This document shows, piece by piece, positions 1-7,294 of a stretch of 34,601 nucleotides of DNA. The position numbers and the translations under genes were made by a program. How positions within the stretch are numbered: position 1 is the stretch's first letter; each line of letters opens with the position of its first letter. This DNA is from Fimbriimonas sp. GTDB lineage: Bacteria > Armatimonadota > Fimbriimonadia > Fimbriimonadales > Fimbriimonadaceae. Location: assembly GCA_031292555.1 (NCBI GenBank), contig JARLGV010000029.1, forward strand, positions 1 to 34,601, given 5' to 3'. The notes below the pieces were generated by a model that saw nothing but the letters and a program-made list of their open reading frames with translations, searched no databases and had not been told where the DNA came from.

Positions 1-113
1 CAGTGAAGTACGGCGTGAAGAACATCAAGCGAATTGGCTCGATCACATATACCGACCACCAACCCAACGACTTCTGGGCCGAACAAGGCTACGACTGGTT
101 CGCCGGCCTGTAG
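1..113 (+). CDS. Molybdopterin-dependent oxidoreductase, 3' end only (partial)
   Basis: Only the last 36 codons are in the window and the gene begins to the left. The visible C-terminus (VKYGVKNIKRIGSI, then NDFWAEQGYDWFAGL) resembles the end of the sulfite-oxidase/MsrP-type Mo-cofactor domain. In that family a 'GxPhRLxxPxxYGxKxxKxI' block is followed by an aromatic-rich tail. These enzymes oxidise or reduce sulfur- or nitrogen-containing substrates in the periplasm. A nearly identical copy of this tail lies at 9250-9362, with four base differences over the 113 bases. I infer that this left copy is the end of the intact gene and the right one a fragment, but the 5' part cannot be seen. Confidence 0.6.
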   Translation, partial: VKYGVKNIKRIGSITYTDHQPNDFWAEQGYDWFAGL

Positions 114-130
114 CTGACAAGACTCGCGGT

Positions 131-153
131 CGGCAGGACAGAAGGAACTGCCG
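131..153. other. Weak inverted repeat after the oxidoreductase stop
   Basis: CGGCAG at 131-136 pairs with CTGCCG at 148-153 across an 11-base loop, just downstream of the stop at 111-113. No clear T-run follows. In the second copy (near 9380-9405) the stem is less complete. It may be a weak terminator or chance. Confidence 0.2.
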
Positions 154-213
154 GGAGGCTTTATCGCTTTCTCGGCTCTTCGCGTTCTCGCTTCATCGCT
201 TGGCACGGGGCGC

Positions 214-265
214 CTATCGGAGGACCAGTTGCGTGGTCCAGGTCTCCCCGCCGCCCTCCGCGTGC
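214..265 (-). pseudogene. Remnant 3' end of a WD40/Ig-like protein gene
   Basis: On the minus strand the last codons before the TAG at 214-216 read AEGGGETWTTQLVLR. This aligns with the end of the large WD40 protein (TAVAGGVTRTVQLIVR, stop 9464-9466). A stop appears in frame about 20 codons upstream, and clear homology fades between 265 and 285. It is therefore a broken tail, not a gene. It keeps the same convergent position relative to the oxidoreductase end as the second copy does, which shows that the whole gene junction is duplicated. Confidence 0.6.
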
Positions 266-317
266 GGCAAGCGCTACGCAATCCACGCAAAGGTCGCACA
301 AATCATGCCGAAGGCGA

Positions 318-356
318 CGGAGACCAAGGTGCATGATCCAATGCGCTAGGTCTCCG
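318..356 (-). terminator. Possible terminator/hairpin at the end of the peptide operon
   Basis: An 8-base inverted repeat, CGGAGACC at 318-325 and GGTCTCCG at 349-356, spans the stop codon of the sulfotransferase gene. An inner GCAT/ATGC pair could extend the stem. There is no U-tract on the minus strand, so an intrinsic terminator is only a suggestion. Confidence 0.25.
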
Positions 357-2400
357 ATAGGCTAGCGAGTTCCCCAATCCAAGGCTCAAACCGCTGCCAG
401 CGCCCGATCGATGTTTGATACATAGGCTGCCTAACCTGCCATAGGCTCGGCGTAGTTACGCCGCGTTGGTTGTCTTCGGGCCGTAGGCAAGACGCCTTCC
501 ACGAAAGACCGCAATACTCAAGGATTGTACGAATCACCGGCTCTGGCGTCGTCACTAGATTCTCGTACTGAACCTCCAAGATTGAGCCCGACGGCTCACT
601 TTGTCGCCAGTGTTCCATATGCGACAGATATCTCTGGTAATTAAGCACAATGTGCGCCTTCTTGTGAGCCCAGCGAATACGAACCGGGTTTTGGGTTGCA
701 TAGATAGAGACACAGGTATCGATAGGATGTCGCCTTACATGAATGATACGTGCTTGTGGTAAAGCCGCGCGAATCAACCCAATGTACATGTAGTTGTTTG
801 GCATCTTATCAACCACGAACCGTTTGCCCTCGGAGAATGAACTGAGGCGGTTAATGTAACCTTCTGCGAGTTCCTTGACGCGGCTAAAGTCGACTCTGCC
901 CGTCTCCGGATCACACGCCCTGCGAAAGTTCTGGGGCCAGTATCGCTGCTCCCCGGCGCCCGAGACCTCGAGATGGCTTGAAAGGATCTGTTCCATCAAG
1001 GAGGTTCCCGAACGCATCATACCAACAACGAAGATTGGGGTCAGGCTATCCTCAAATGCAGGTTCGCGCTGGCAAGATATGGCTGAGAATTTTGAGCGGA
1101 TGAAATCGTAGTTTTCGCGGTGCTTCGCTGGGTCAAATGGAAGGTCCCCGAACTTGCTCGTGTACGCAGCCTCGTTCGCCAAGTCGTAGTGGCGAAAGGC
1201 CTCTTTGAAGTCGCCAAGGTCTTCTAGGCTCTTGCCAAGGGCATAGTGAAGCAACTCCAGCTCACTGGGATCGAGGGTCTGATCGGCAGCTAGATCCACC
1301 ATTGTCCCAAGAAGGTCCTGATCTTGGACGCTCATCCGCCGGCACCTCGATCTCACAAAGTAAGCGAGCCCTTGACGTGGTTCCATGTCCGCAGATTGCT
1401 TGCACCTCGTTTCGGCTGCTTCCATTTGGCCAAGTGCCTGGAGCACAGCACCATGAATAGCGACTGCACAACTATCGCTTCGATCAATTTCAGTTGCAGA
1501 CAAAGCTTCCAGCTCCGCTTCGTGCGTGCGACCGTCAAGGATTAGGGCCTGAGCCAACAACCTGCGTCCGACACTATTGTGCGCATCAAGAGAGATAGCT
1601 ATCTGAGCCTGTTCCGCGGCCTGGTCTGGTTTGGCGTCAAGCAAGTACGCGGAGGCCAGATACTCGCGGAAGCTAAGGTCTTTTGGCTTAAGCTCGACGG
1701 CTCGGACCAATGCGGCAATTGCGAGATGCAGTCTGCCACTACCCTGTAAGGCCAAACCCAGCGAAGCGTGAAAATCTGCATTATCGTTGTCTAGTTCAGC
1801 GGCCTTTTGGAGAACGGATACCGCACCGGTAAATAGGCGGGCCTCTAGGAGGCAGGTGCCGTATGTGTATTGCGCCAATCCATCACTTGGTAATTGCGCG
1901 GCGACCTTCGCTGCGGCATTCGCTGCATCGATCGCTTTTCCTTGTCTTCGAAGGGCGACGGAGAGCAGGCGGTACAACTCGGCTGAGTCAGGCTTCTGGC
2001 GAAGAACAATCTCAAGTTGCCTTGCAGCAGCGCTGACCGTGACGCGATCGAATCCGATTAGCAGATGCAGTAACTGCGCACGCACCGACCATGGTCGAGA
2101 CCTTCGTAGCCGTGCGCTCAGGCGCGTCGCCTCGTCAAGTCTGCCGATAACTCTAGCCCGATAAACTCGGCGAACCCTGTGCTGCCATTCGGATCCCATG
2201 AATGCCAATACCTGTGTGCTGGTGATTAATTCCCTAAGCATGCTTGCGGTGTACATCCGATACCGCTCAGCTTCCCGTTCACGATGTGAAGTTATGCCAC
2301 TCCATAAGAGAGACGCCAACGTTTGGCTCGTCCGCGACGAAGCCACCAAACCCCTCGAAACGTACCGCTCAATAGATCGGCGAGCATACGGAGAACGCAA
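346..2400 (-). CDS. TPR-repeat sulfotransferase (tyrosylprotein-sulfotransferase-like)
   Basis: A 684-residue protein. The N-terminal 60% (about residues 100-410) is tandem TPR helices (for example PDSAELYRLLSVALRRQGK and NADFHASLGLALQGSGR). The C-terminal 230 residues form a PAPS-dependent sulfotransferase domain. The 5'-phosphosulfate loop is FVVGMMRSGTSLMEQ (456-470), the TPST-like acidic residue lies in GAGEQRYW (481-488), and the 3'-phosphate site is HVRRHPIDTCVS (554-565). The family transfers sulfate to tyrosines or glycans, and TPRs typically grip a protein or peptide partner. It is the last gene of the peptide operon, 91 bases after the nine-cysteine peptide gene. The first codon of the open frame is TTG (2400) with a poor ribosome site. 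A GTG at 2346 behind GAGGGG is an equally good start. The substrate is unknown; the adjacent tyrosine-containing peptide is an inferred candidate. Confidence 0.85.
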   Translation of the reverse strand: MRSPYARRSIERYVSRGLVASSRTSQTLASLLWSGITSHREREAERYRMYTASMLRELITSTQVLAFMGSEWQHRVRRVYRARVIGRLDEATRLSARLRRSRPWSVRAQLLHLLIGFDRVTVSAAARQLEIVLRQKPDSAELYRLLSVALRRQGKAIDAANAAAKVAAQLPSDGLAQYTYGTCLLEARLFTGAVSVLQKAAELDNDNADFHASLGLALQGSGRLHLAIAALVRAVELKPKDLSFREYLASAYLLDAKPDQAAEQAQIAISLDAHNSVGRRLLAQALILDGRTHEAELEALSATEIDRSDSCAVAIHGAVLQALGQMEAAETRCKQSADMEPRQGLAYFVRSRCRRMSVQDQDLLGTMVDLAADQTLDPSELELLHYALGKSLEDLGDFKEAFRHYDLANEAAYTSKFGDLPFDPAKHRENYDFIRSKFSAISCQREPAFEDSLTPIFVVGMMRSGTSLMEQILSSHLEVSGAGEQRYWPQNFRRACDPETGRVDFSRVKELAEGYINRLSSFSEGKRFVVDKMPNNYMYIGLIRAALPQARIIHVRRHPIDTCVSIYATQNPVRIRWAHKKAHIVLNYQRYLSHMEHWRQSEPSGSILEVQYENLVTTPEPVIRTILEYCGLSWKASCLRPEDNQRGVTTPSLWQVRQPMYQTSIGRWQRFEPWIGELASLSET

Positions 2401-2491
2401 CGGATCCTACGAGGCATCCAAATACGCCTTTTATCCGTATGCTCGACAATAGCAAAGGCAACCCTATCGAAACGAGAGATTGCGCGGCCGG

Positions 2492-2866
2492 CTAGTTGCA
2501 GACCTCCGTGCTTGAGGGGAAGTAAGTTGGAGATAAGTTGCAGAGCGAGTTGTCCGCGTAGGTCGTGGTACAGGTGATGGTGTTTGTGTTTGTGCAGCCT
2601 GTGCCCAACGCCACACATCTTTTCTTGGTCGTCGACGTGCGAATGACGTATTGGCCGTTCTTAGGGACCGTGATGCACGTTGGTGTTCCGCAGACGTTGT
2701 TTGCGCTGCAGTGCTGGTAGAAGTCGCAAGCGGCTTGGCCAGCGATGTTACCGGCCTCGTCCTCAGCAAGGACTACTTTGGGAGCCGCAAATCCACTGGC
2801 TCCAACTACCAAGGCCGCCATGCCGATCGGCACAGCGGCCATTCCGACTATTGTCTTTTTGTTCAT
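2492..2866 (-). CDS. Secreted nine-cysteine small protein (candidate peptide precursor)
   Basis: A 124-residue protein that I do not recognise. A basic start (MNKK) leads into a hydrophobic segment (residues 5-28) that looks like a Sec signal or leader, followed by an acidic linker (LAEDEAG, 33-39). The rest is rich in Cys, Thr and Asn. Nine cysteines lie at 47, 53, 59, 64, 84, 91, 99, 109 and 123, and there are tyrosines at 50, 73, 103 and 115. The start is secure: GGAGGAGC sits just before the ATG at 2866, and the ATG overlaps the stop of the upstream VKOR-DsbA gene (ATGA). Such tight coupling to a disulfide oxidase, with a sulfotransferase gene downstream, suggests that this is a substrate of the operon's enzymes. 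That is inference. An odd Cys number allows four disulfides plus one free or intermolecular thiol. Confidence 0.8.
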   Translation of the reverse strand: MNKKTIVGMAAVPIGMAALVVGASGFAAPKVVLAEDEAGNIAGQAACDFYQHCSANNVCGTPTCITVPKNGQYVIRTSTTKKRCVALGTGCTNTNTITCTTTYADNSLCNLSPTYFPSSTEVCN

Positions 2867-3804
2867 TGCTCCTCCGATGTTGATCCCCGCGATGAAGCAT
2901 CGCGAAGGATATCTGACTGACTACTTGCCGCAAGCTTAGGCTGACGCCGGCCTCCGACGATGTGAAAAACGGCTGGTACACCTCGAATGCTTAGCGATTG
3001 CGCTAGCATTCCGTCGTCTGCTACTACTGCATCCGCCCATTCGGGAATCGTTCGTATCGCGTCCTTTACGCAGGAGGTCACTCCCGTTTCCTGGGCGAGT
3101 TTCAATAGCTCCGCATCGCTGAATTTCGAATGGCTCATCACACGTTCTGTAAAAAGCCGACCCTGCCGTGGTGAATAGGCGTCTACGCACTCACAAATGG
3201 CGGCGATTCGCTCGCTTTCTTCGGACGTCTCCGAGAGGAGACGCCACCGAATCGTGACTAGGCGTCTCGCAGGCTGGCTCAAGCCGGCCCAAAGATCGTG
3301 GCAGTGAGGACACAGCGGATCTGCGAAGAGAACATACGAAGTGCTTGTTGGGTCACCGGACCGCGCATGGAACTGGTAACTGCCCAGATCCACGCCGACT
3401 GCGCGAGCGGCGGCGAAACAGGCTAAGCAGCAATATGCGGCGCCGACCAGACACGTCGTCATTGCCCTTCTGAACCAGGAAGCCAAGAACAATCCTACAT
3501 AGCAAGTTTGTAACGCCACACAATAGGGGCACCATTCTCGCATGACTATGAGCGCTAGAACGGCTCCGACCACGACGGCAAACGAGAGGGCTGTTAAGGA
3601 CCTGAATGCCCACGGTCTGCCGGAGAAGTAAGCCACCGGCAATGCAATCAGATTGATCAGTGACAGAACCGCCGGTATGCCGTGGGACGACTCTGAAATA
3701 ACTGAGCAGCCAGCGGCGCACCCCATGTGCGTAAAGCTGCCTACAACCAGCCCAATGCTGAGAAGAAGCGCGACAAGCCAAAGTGCGGCTAAAACGTACT
3801 TCAT
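2863..3804 (-). CDS. VKOR-DsbA fusion (disulfide oxidase), second copy
   Basis: A 313-residue membrane protein. Residues 1-135 form a vitamin-K-epoxide-reductase domain with several transmembrane helices, a loop Cys pair (C29, C33) and the quinone-site pair in WCPYC (C92, C95). After the last membrane helix, residues 140-313 form a thioredoxin-fold domain facing the periplasm. It has a CPHC active site (165-168, the same four residues as E. coli DsbA) and a cis-Pro loop (RGVPAVF). In this family the thioredoxin domain oxidises exported proteins and the VKOR domain passes the electrons to quinone. The gene starts five bases after the DUF1573-like gene and overlaps the nine-Cys peptide gene by four bases. 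It is only distantly similar to the other VKOR fusion in the operon, so it is not a recent duplicate. Confidence 0.88.
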   Translation of the reverse strand: MKYVLAALWLVALLLSIGLVVGSFTHMGCAAGCSVISESSHGIPAVLSLINLIALPVAYFSGRPWAFRSLTALSFAVVVGAVLALIVMREWCPYCVALQTCYVGLFLASWFRRAMTTCLVGAAYCCLACFAAARAVGVDLGSYQFHARSGDPTSTSYVLFADPLCPHCHDLWAGLSQPARRLVTIRWRLLSETSEESERIAAICECVDAYSPRQGRLFTERVMSHSKFSDAELLKLAQETGVTSCVKDAIRTIPEWADAVVADDGMLAQSLSIRGVPAVFHIVGGRRQPKLAASSQSDILRDASSRGSTSEEQ

Positions 3805-3809
3805 GGCAC

Positions 3810-4715
3810 TTAGAAGAGGACGTCGGCCTCCGTTGGCTTGCTATTGGGCTCGGCGACACTTATCCGAACCAGACCGGCATTTAGTCCTTGTGGAGATGAA
3901 AGCGTGAGTTCCTCGCCGGATCGGCTTATTGAGACGCTTGGGTTGCTACAAGAGACGATGACTTTGGAAAGATCGTGTGCGTTGATGATCTTAAGCGTTG
4001 CAGTCAGTCGACCTCCAGTCTCGGTCGCAACCGTCGAAGCCGGGTACGTTCGCAGCGTACTCTGTGTTACTTCAGCAAAGACAGGTAGGGAGAAGGGCAC
4101 CATTTTACCGTTCTCGTCGGTCACCTGAAGTTTCACCTCACCAAGCGGCCCCTCAGGGCCGACCTTGTCAAGCCGAACCATGACCGATTGGACATTTCCT
4201 TCGGCCGTAACTCCAGACGGCGCGGATACGACCTTCACGGGGGAAGTCATGCTCGAAAAGGGCACTTTTATCTCGGTTGTCTCGCCTCGTTTTGAGCGAC
4301 ACTCCAGCATATCGAGGTACGGCGACGGGAGGACGTTGTAATCGATCTCGTAGTCCTCGTCGCCCGAAATGCCGCCAACCGTCTTCTTTAGCACGAACCG
4401 CTGTGCGCAGGGTCCCCGCTGCCCGACGGCGAAGGTTCTCAGCGTCATCGTCTCAACGGCTCCCGGGGGAAGAATGTTATTTCCGGCGAGGTGGACACTC
4501 ACCCCACAAGCCTGATCAAAGCCGGACAGCTTCAGAAGCTTTCGGGAGTCATTCCGGACCGGTACATTCCACACGATGTCTTGGTAAGGATGAACATCAC
4601 CGGCATTGTACTTATGCAAGTGACTTGTCGTGCCTCCCGATGCTTTGCCTGCGAAAAGCATGGCGGCCGAGGCCAAGAGGATGATCCCAAAGGCGGTCCA
4701 CAAGAGCCACTTCAT
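3810..4715 (-). CDS. DUF1573-like membrane-anchored Ig-fold protein
   Basis: A 301-residue protein. An N-terminal hydrophobic stretch (residues 3-22) is a signal or anchor. Residues about 45-125 resemble DUF1573/ASH-type Ig domains: 'VPVRNDSRKLLKLSGF', then a lone ACGV and 'ILPPGAVETMTLRTF'. Later residues look like further beta-sandwich modules. Cysteines occur at CGV, in GPCAQR, in MLECRS and in VSCSNPS. Its biochemical role is unknown. DUF1573 domains are thought to be extracytoplasmic binding modules. The ATG (4713-4715) directly follows the C39 gene's TAG, and that gene's 3' end supplies GGAGG seven bases upstream, so translation is almost certainly coupled. Confidence 0.7.
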   Translation of the reverse strand: MKWLLWTAFGIILLASAAMLFAGKASGGTTSHLHKYNAGDVHPYQDIVWNVPVRNDSRKLLKLSGFDQACGVSVHLAGNNILPPGAVETMTLRTFAVGQRGPCAQRFVLKKTVGGISGDEDYEIDYNVLPSPYLDMLECRSKRGETTEIKVPFSSMTSPVKVVSAPSGVTAEGNVQSVMVRLDKVGPEGPLGEVKLQVTDENGKMVPFSLPVFAEVTQSTLRTYPASTVATETGGRLTATLKIINAHDLSKVIVSCSNPSVSISRSGEELTLSSPQGLNAGLVRISVAEPNSKPTEADVLF

Positions 4716-6011
4716 CTATTCGCCTCCTATCAGGGCGTAGCCAGTCCACTTCTGCGCTAAATCAGTTGCAGCGCCGGTGGTCACAACGAACGGAGGGTCG
4801 ACAACAGTCGCGACTCGACCTTTTAGCGAAACCAGAACCACGAAGTGGCTGTCCCGCACCGAAAGTATTGCCGGCGTCGAAATATCCCGCAGCCTGGTCG
4901 CCTTCACCGCACGCATCCGGTGCCCGTATTTCGCCGCTACTGTTTCGATTTGCTTCATCGTCACTCCGTATTCAATGGTTGGGAAGCTTTTGCGAACGGT
5001 CGAGTCATTCACGTTTGCGCCGGCCAGGCGTAAGTAGTAGAACAGCGAATCCGGCCCGCAGGAGGTCGAAAAGAAGTGACCTTTCGGGTCGAGGGCCTTG
5101 GACGATTTGGCTGACGCCAAGACCTTTGCCGCAGTGTCTTCGTTGATGGGACTTTCCTTGCCAACGTACGTCTCAACCCCGAGCGCTTCGTCTACAAATG
5201 GAGTGCCCTGCGCCAGCGCAAATCGCTGTGGACGACGGGTTAAGGGCGTGAGCGAAATCAGGGTATAGCGGCCCGATCTATCCCCTAGGTTGCTTACGTC
5301 AACGTAGCCTTTCAGCCGCTGCGCATCGAGGTGGCTTAGATCAATCTGAACCCACGCGTGATACTTGCCGTTCTTGTTGTCATGGGTCTTGATAAGCAGT
5401 GGGGCGTGATGTGCCTCGTCCCAAGTGAGACTGACATACACAGGGATGCCATCTTGGTTCAGAGCAAAATCGGATGCGACCAGCGTAGTGCCGCTACGCC
5501 GTACGGTCAGGTGTGGGTCACGGGCCGCCGCTTCAGCTAGACTGTAACCGCCGATTGCGACACCCATAGGCAGCAGGCTCGTATCTTCTATCGAAGCCTT
5601 GTCTCCGAGGATCCTTGTCCTCCACTCCGACCCCCTTGATCGGAGCCACTCGTCGCCGTTGCCGTTAGCCTCGACCCGCCTCCAAGACTCACCATCTTGG
5701 TACACCACTTTAGTCTCGATCCCAGTTGGAGTGAGTTGATCTACCCGAGAAAGGTCCGGCGCCAGGGTCACTCTATAGCGACCGCCTTGAGATCCGAGAA
5801 CCATCTGGATGTTCTCGAACCTCGAGGGCCAGATCCTCATCTCGGCAAGCAAACGTTCCCGCAAGGCCGATGAAGCCTGCCCCGTGCCGCTCTGGCGACC
5901 TGCCGCACCGGCGACCGCTACCGCCAAGCTTAGAATAAGCCAGAAGCGCGCCAGCCTAAGGGTTGGACGAGATATTGCGCGCGAACCAATCAATCTCAGG
6001 AATTCAGTCAT
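4716..6011 (-). CDS. Secreted or anchored C39-like cysteine peptidase
   Basis: A 431-residue protein. A basic N-terminus and hydrophobic segment (about 21-38) form a signal or membrane anchor. Residues 45-270 are beta-rich and unrecognised. The C-terminal 120 residues match a peptidase C39 domain, with nucleophile Cys318 (STSCGPDSL), His389 (DSHFVVL) and Asp405 (VVDPPFV). The Gln that usually sits six residues before the Cys and forms the oxyanion hole is His312 here, so activity is likely but not certain. C39 domains normally cut leader peptides inside ABC exporters. This one has no transporter domain and would act outside the cytoplasm. The gene overlaps the glycosyltransferase gene by four bases (ATGA) and touches the DUF1573-like gene. 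Confidence 0.8.
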   Translation of the reverse strand: MTEFLRLIGSRAISRPTLRLARFWLILSLAVAVAGAAGRQSGTGQASSALRERLLAEMRIWPSRFENIQMVLGSQGGRYRVTLAPDLSRVDQLTPTGIETKVVYQDGESWRRVEANGNGDEWLRSRGSEWRTRILGDKASIEDTSLLPMGVAIGGYSLAEAAARDPHLTVRRSGTTLVASDFALNQDGIPVYVSLTWDEAHHAPLLIKTHDNKNGKYHAWVQIDLSHLDAQRLKGYVDVSNLGDRSGRYTLISLTPLTRRPQRFALAQGTPFVDEALGVETYVGKESPINEDTAAKVLASAKSSKALDPKGHFFSTSCGPDSLFYYLRLAGANVNDSTVRKSFPTIEYGVTMKQIETVAAKYGHRMRAVKATRLRDISTPAILSVRDSHFVVLVSLKGRVATVVDPPFVVTTGAATDLAQKWTGYALIGGE

Positions 6012-7294
6012 ACCGTTGCTTCCTCTCGTTTCCGCTCCGTACTTGCCCCGAATCGTGCCAAGAGACGTTCTCGTATTGCCTGGATCGGGATTGTTCTGTC
6101 GCCCTCAGGACAACGAAATACTTCGATCGAGTCGTACCACGGGCTGCGATTGCCGTCTTTACCCCAGCGCCAATCTCCGTATCGGGGCGTAATGAGCCAA
6201 CACTCCTTGCCGATAGCGCCTGCCAGGTGTGCGATACAGGTATCGACACTAACGACCAAGTCCACTCTTTCGAGTATCGCGGCAGTTACGGCAAGATCCG
6301 TTCCTCGCAGCCGCGGACATTCAAATGGGGCCTCTCCCGACACTTGAATCAGGACAAATGGCGCTGCGCCTTCGAACCGCCGAGCTTCCTCAATTGTTAA
6401 GGAGCGGTCTTCATCTTCCGAGTAGTCCGGATTGCCCTGCCAGCAAAATGCAACCCTCGCCCCGTCCAACTCTAAATCAAGGGCGGGCGGCCTAAGATAG
6501 GGAGATCCTTCGACTTCCGTGACACCGAGAACATGCGGAAGACTTAGCAGGGATATGTAAGCATCGAATGGCACGGGAACAGATCGATCCGAAGTTGGAG
6601 CCCAGATTTTGTCGGCCATGTTCTCGAAAACGCCGAGCAACTGTGGCGACACCTCCAACAAAACTGTTCCGCCGGCGCGTTTGGCAGCTTCAGAAATGTA
6701 GCGAGCGAACTGAATCTGATCGCCAAGCCCTTGTTCGCCATGGATTAGGAGTGAACCGACCCTTTCGCCTCTCCACATTCGTCCGGGCGCAGATCGGAGA
6801 GAGCGGCGGCTCGCAAGGTAGCCGTACTCATAGTCTTCAAAGCCCTGCTTGAAATTGAAAAGCGTTAAGTTGGCAAAAGCCCGCATCCACCGCTCGCGTA
6901 TGGAGTCCGGAGCCCGCCAGAGAACTTCATCCAAGGCTGCCTTGGCCTCCTCAATTCTTCCTGCCTTCATCAGTCCCTGAGAAAGAACATTTTGGGCATC
7001 AAGATCGTACGGGTCGAGTGCTAGCGCGCGGCGGGCGTGCAAGAGACTTTCTTCGTACCGCCGAACGGCAAGGAGGGCATTGGCCATCGCACCGTGGTTC
7101 TCCGAAGAATACGGATCATGCATTACGAGTGCAGTGGCGAGTTGAAGGGCTTCGTCCTTTTTCCCGGTTTGGATCGCGCTAACAACGTCACGAAATGTGG
7201 CGTCCCGTGCCGGCTCTGCAACTGGCTCCACGAGGATCGGGGCCTCGCCTCCGGCATCTTCACAGCCGTTGGTGTCGCGGAAGCTACCCTTCAT
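6008..7294 (-). CDS. TPR-repeat glycosyltransferase (GT-B / GT9-like)
   Basis: A 428-residue cytosolic protein. TPR helices (about residues 33-165, for example NHGAMANALLAVRRYEES) precede a GT-B glycosyltransferase region. That region has the conserved HGEQGLGDQIQFARY (185-199), VAFCWQGNPDYSEDEDRS (281-298) and the nucleotide-sugar-binding SVDTCIAHLAGA (349-360) with a downstream DWRW...SPWY motif. This matches the widespread 'TPR-containing glycosyltransferase family' proteins, in which TPRs present a protein acceptor. No signal peptide is visible. The start at 7294 follows GGGAG and overlaps the end of the first VKOR-DsbA gene by 11 bases. The acceptor is unknown; the Ser/Thr-rich small peptides of the same operon are an inferred candidate. 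Transfer to a polysaccharide is the main alternative. Confidence 0.85.
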   Translation of the reverse strand: MKGSFRDTNGCEDAGGEAPILVEPVAEPARDATFRDVVSAIQTGKKDEALQLATALVMHDPYSSENHGAMANALLAVRRYEESLLHARRALALDPYDLDAQNVLSQGLMKAGRIEEAKAALDEVLWRAPDSIRERWMRAFANLTLFNFKQGFEDYEYGYLASRRSLRSAPGRMWRGERVGSLLIHGEQGLGDQIQFARYISEAAKRAGGTVLLEVSPQLLGVFENMADKIWAPTSDRSVPVPFDAYISLLSLPHVLGVTEVEGSPYLRPPALDLELDGARVAFCWQGNPDYSEDEDRSLTIEEARRFEGAAPFVLIQVSGEAPFECPRLRGTDLAVTAAILERVDLVVSVDTCIAHLAGAIGKECWLITPRYGDWRWGKDGNRSPWYDSIEVFRCPEGDRTIPIQAIRERLLARFGASTERKREEATV

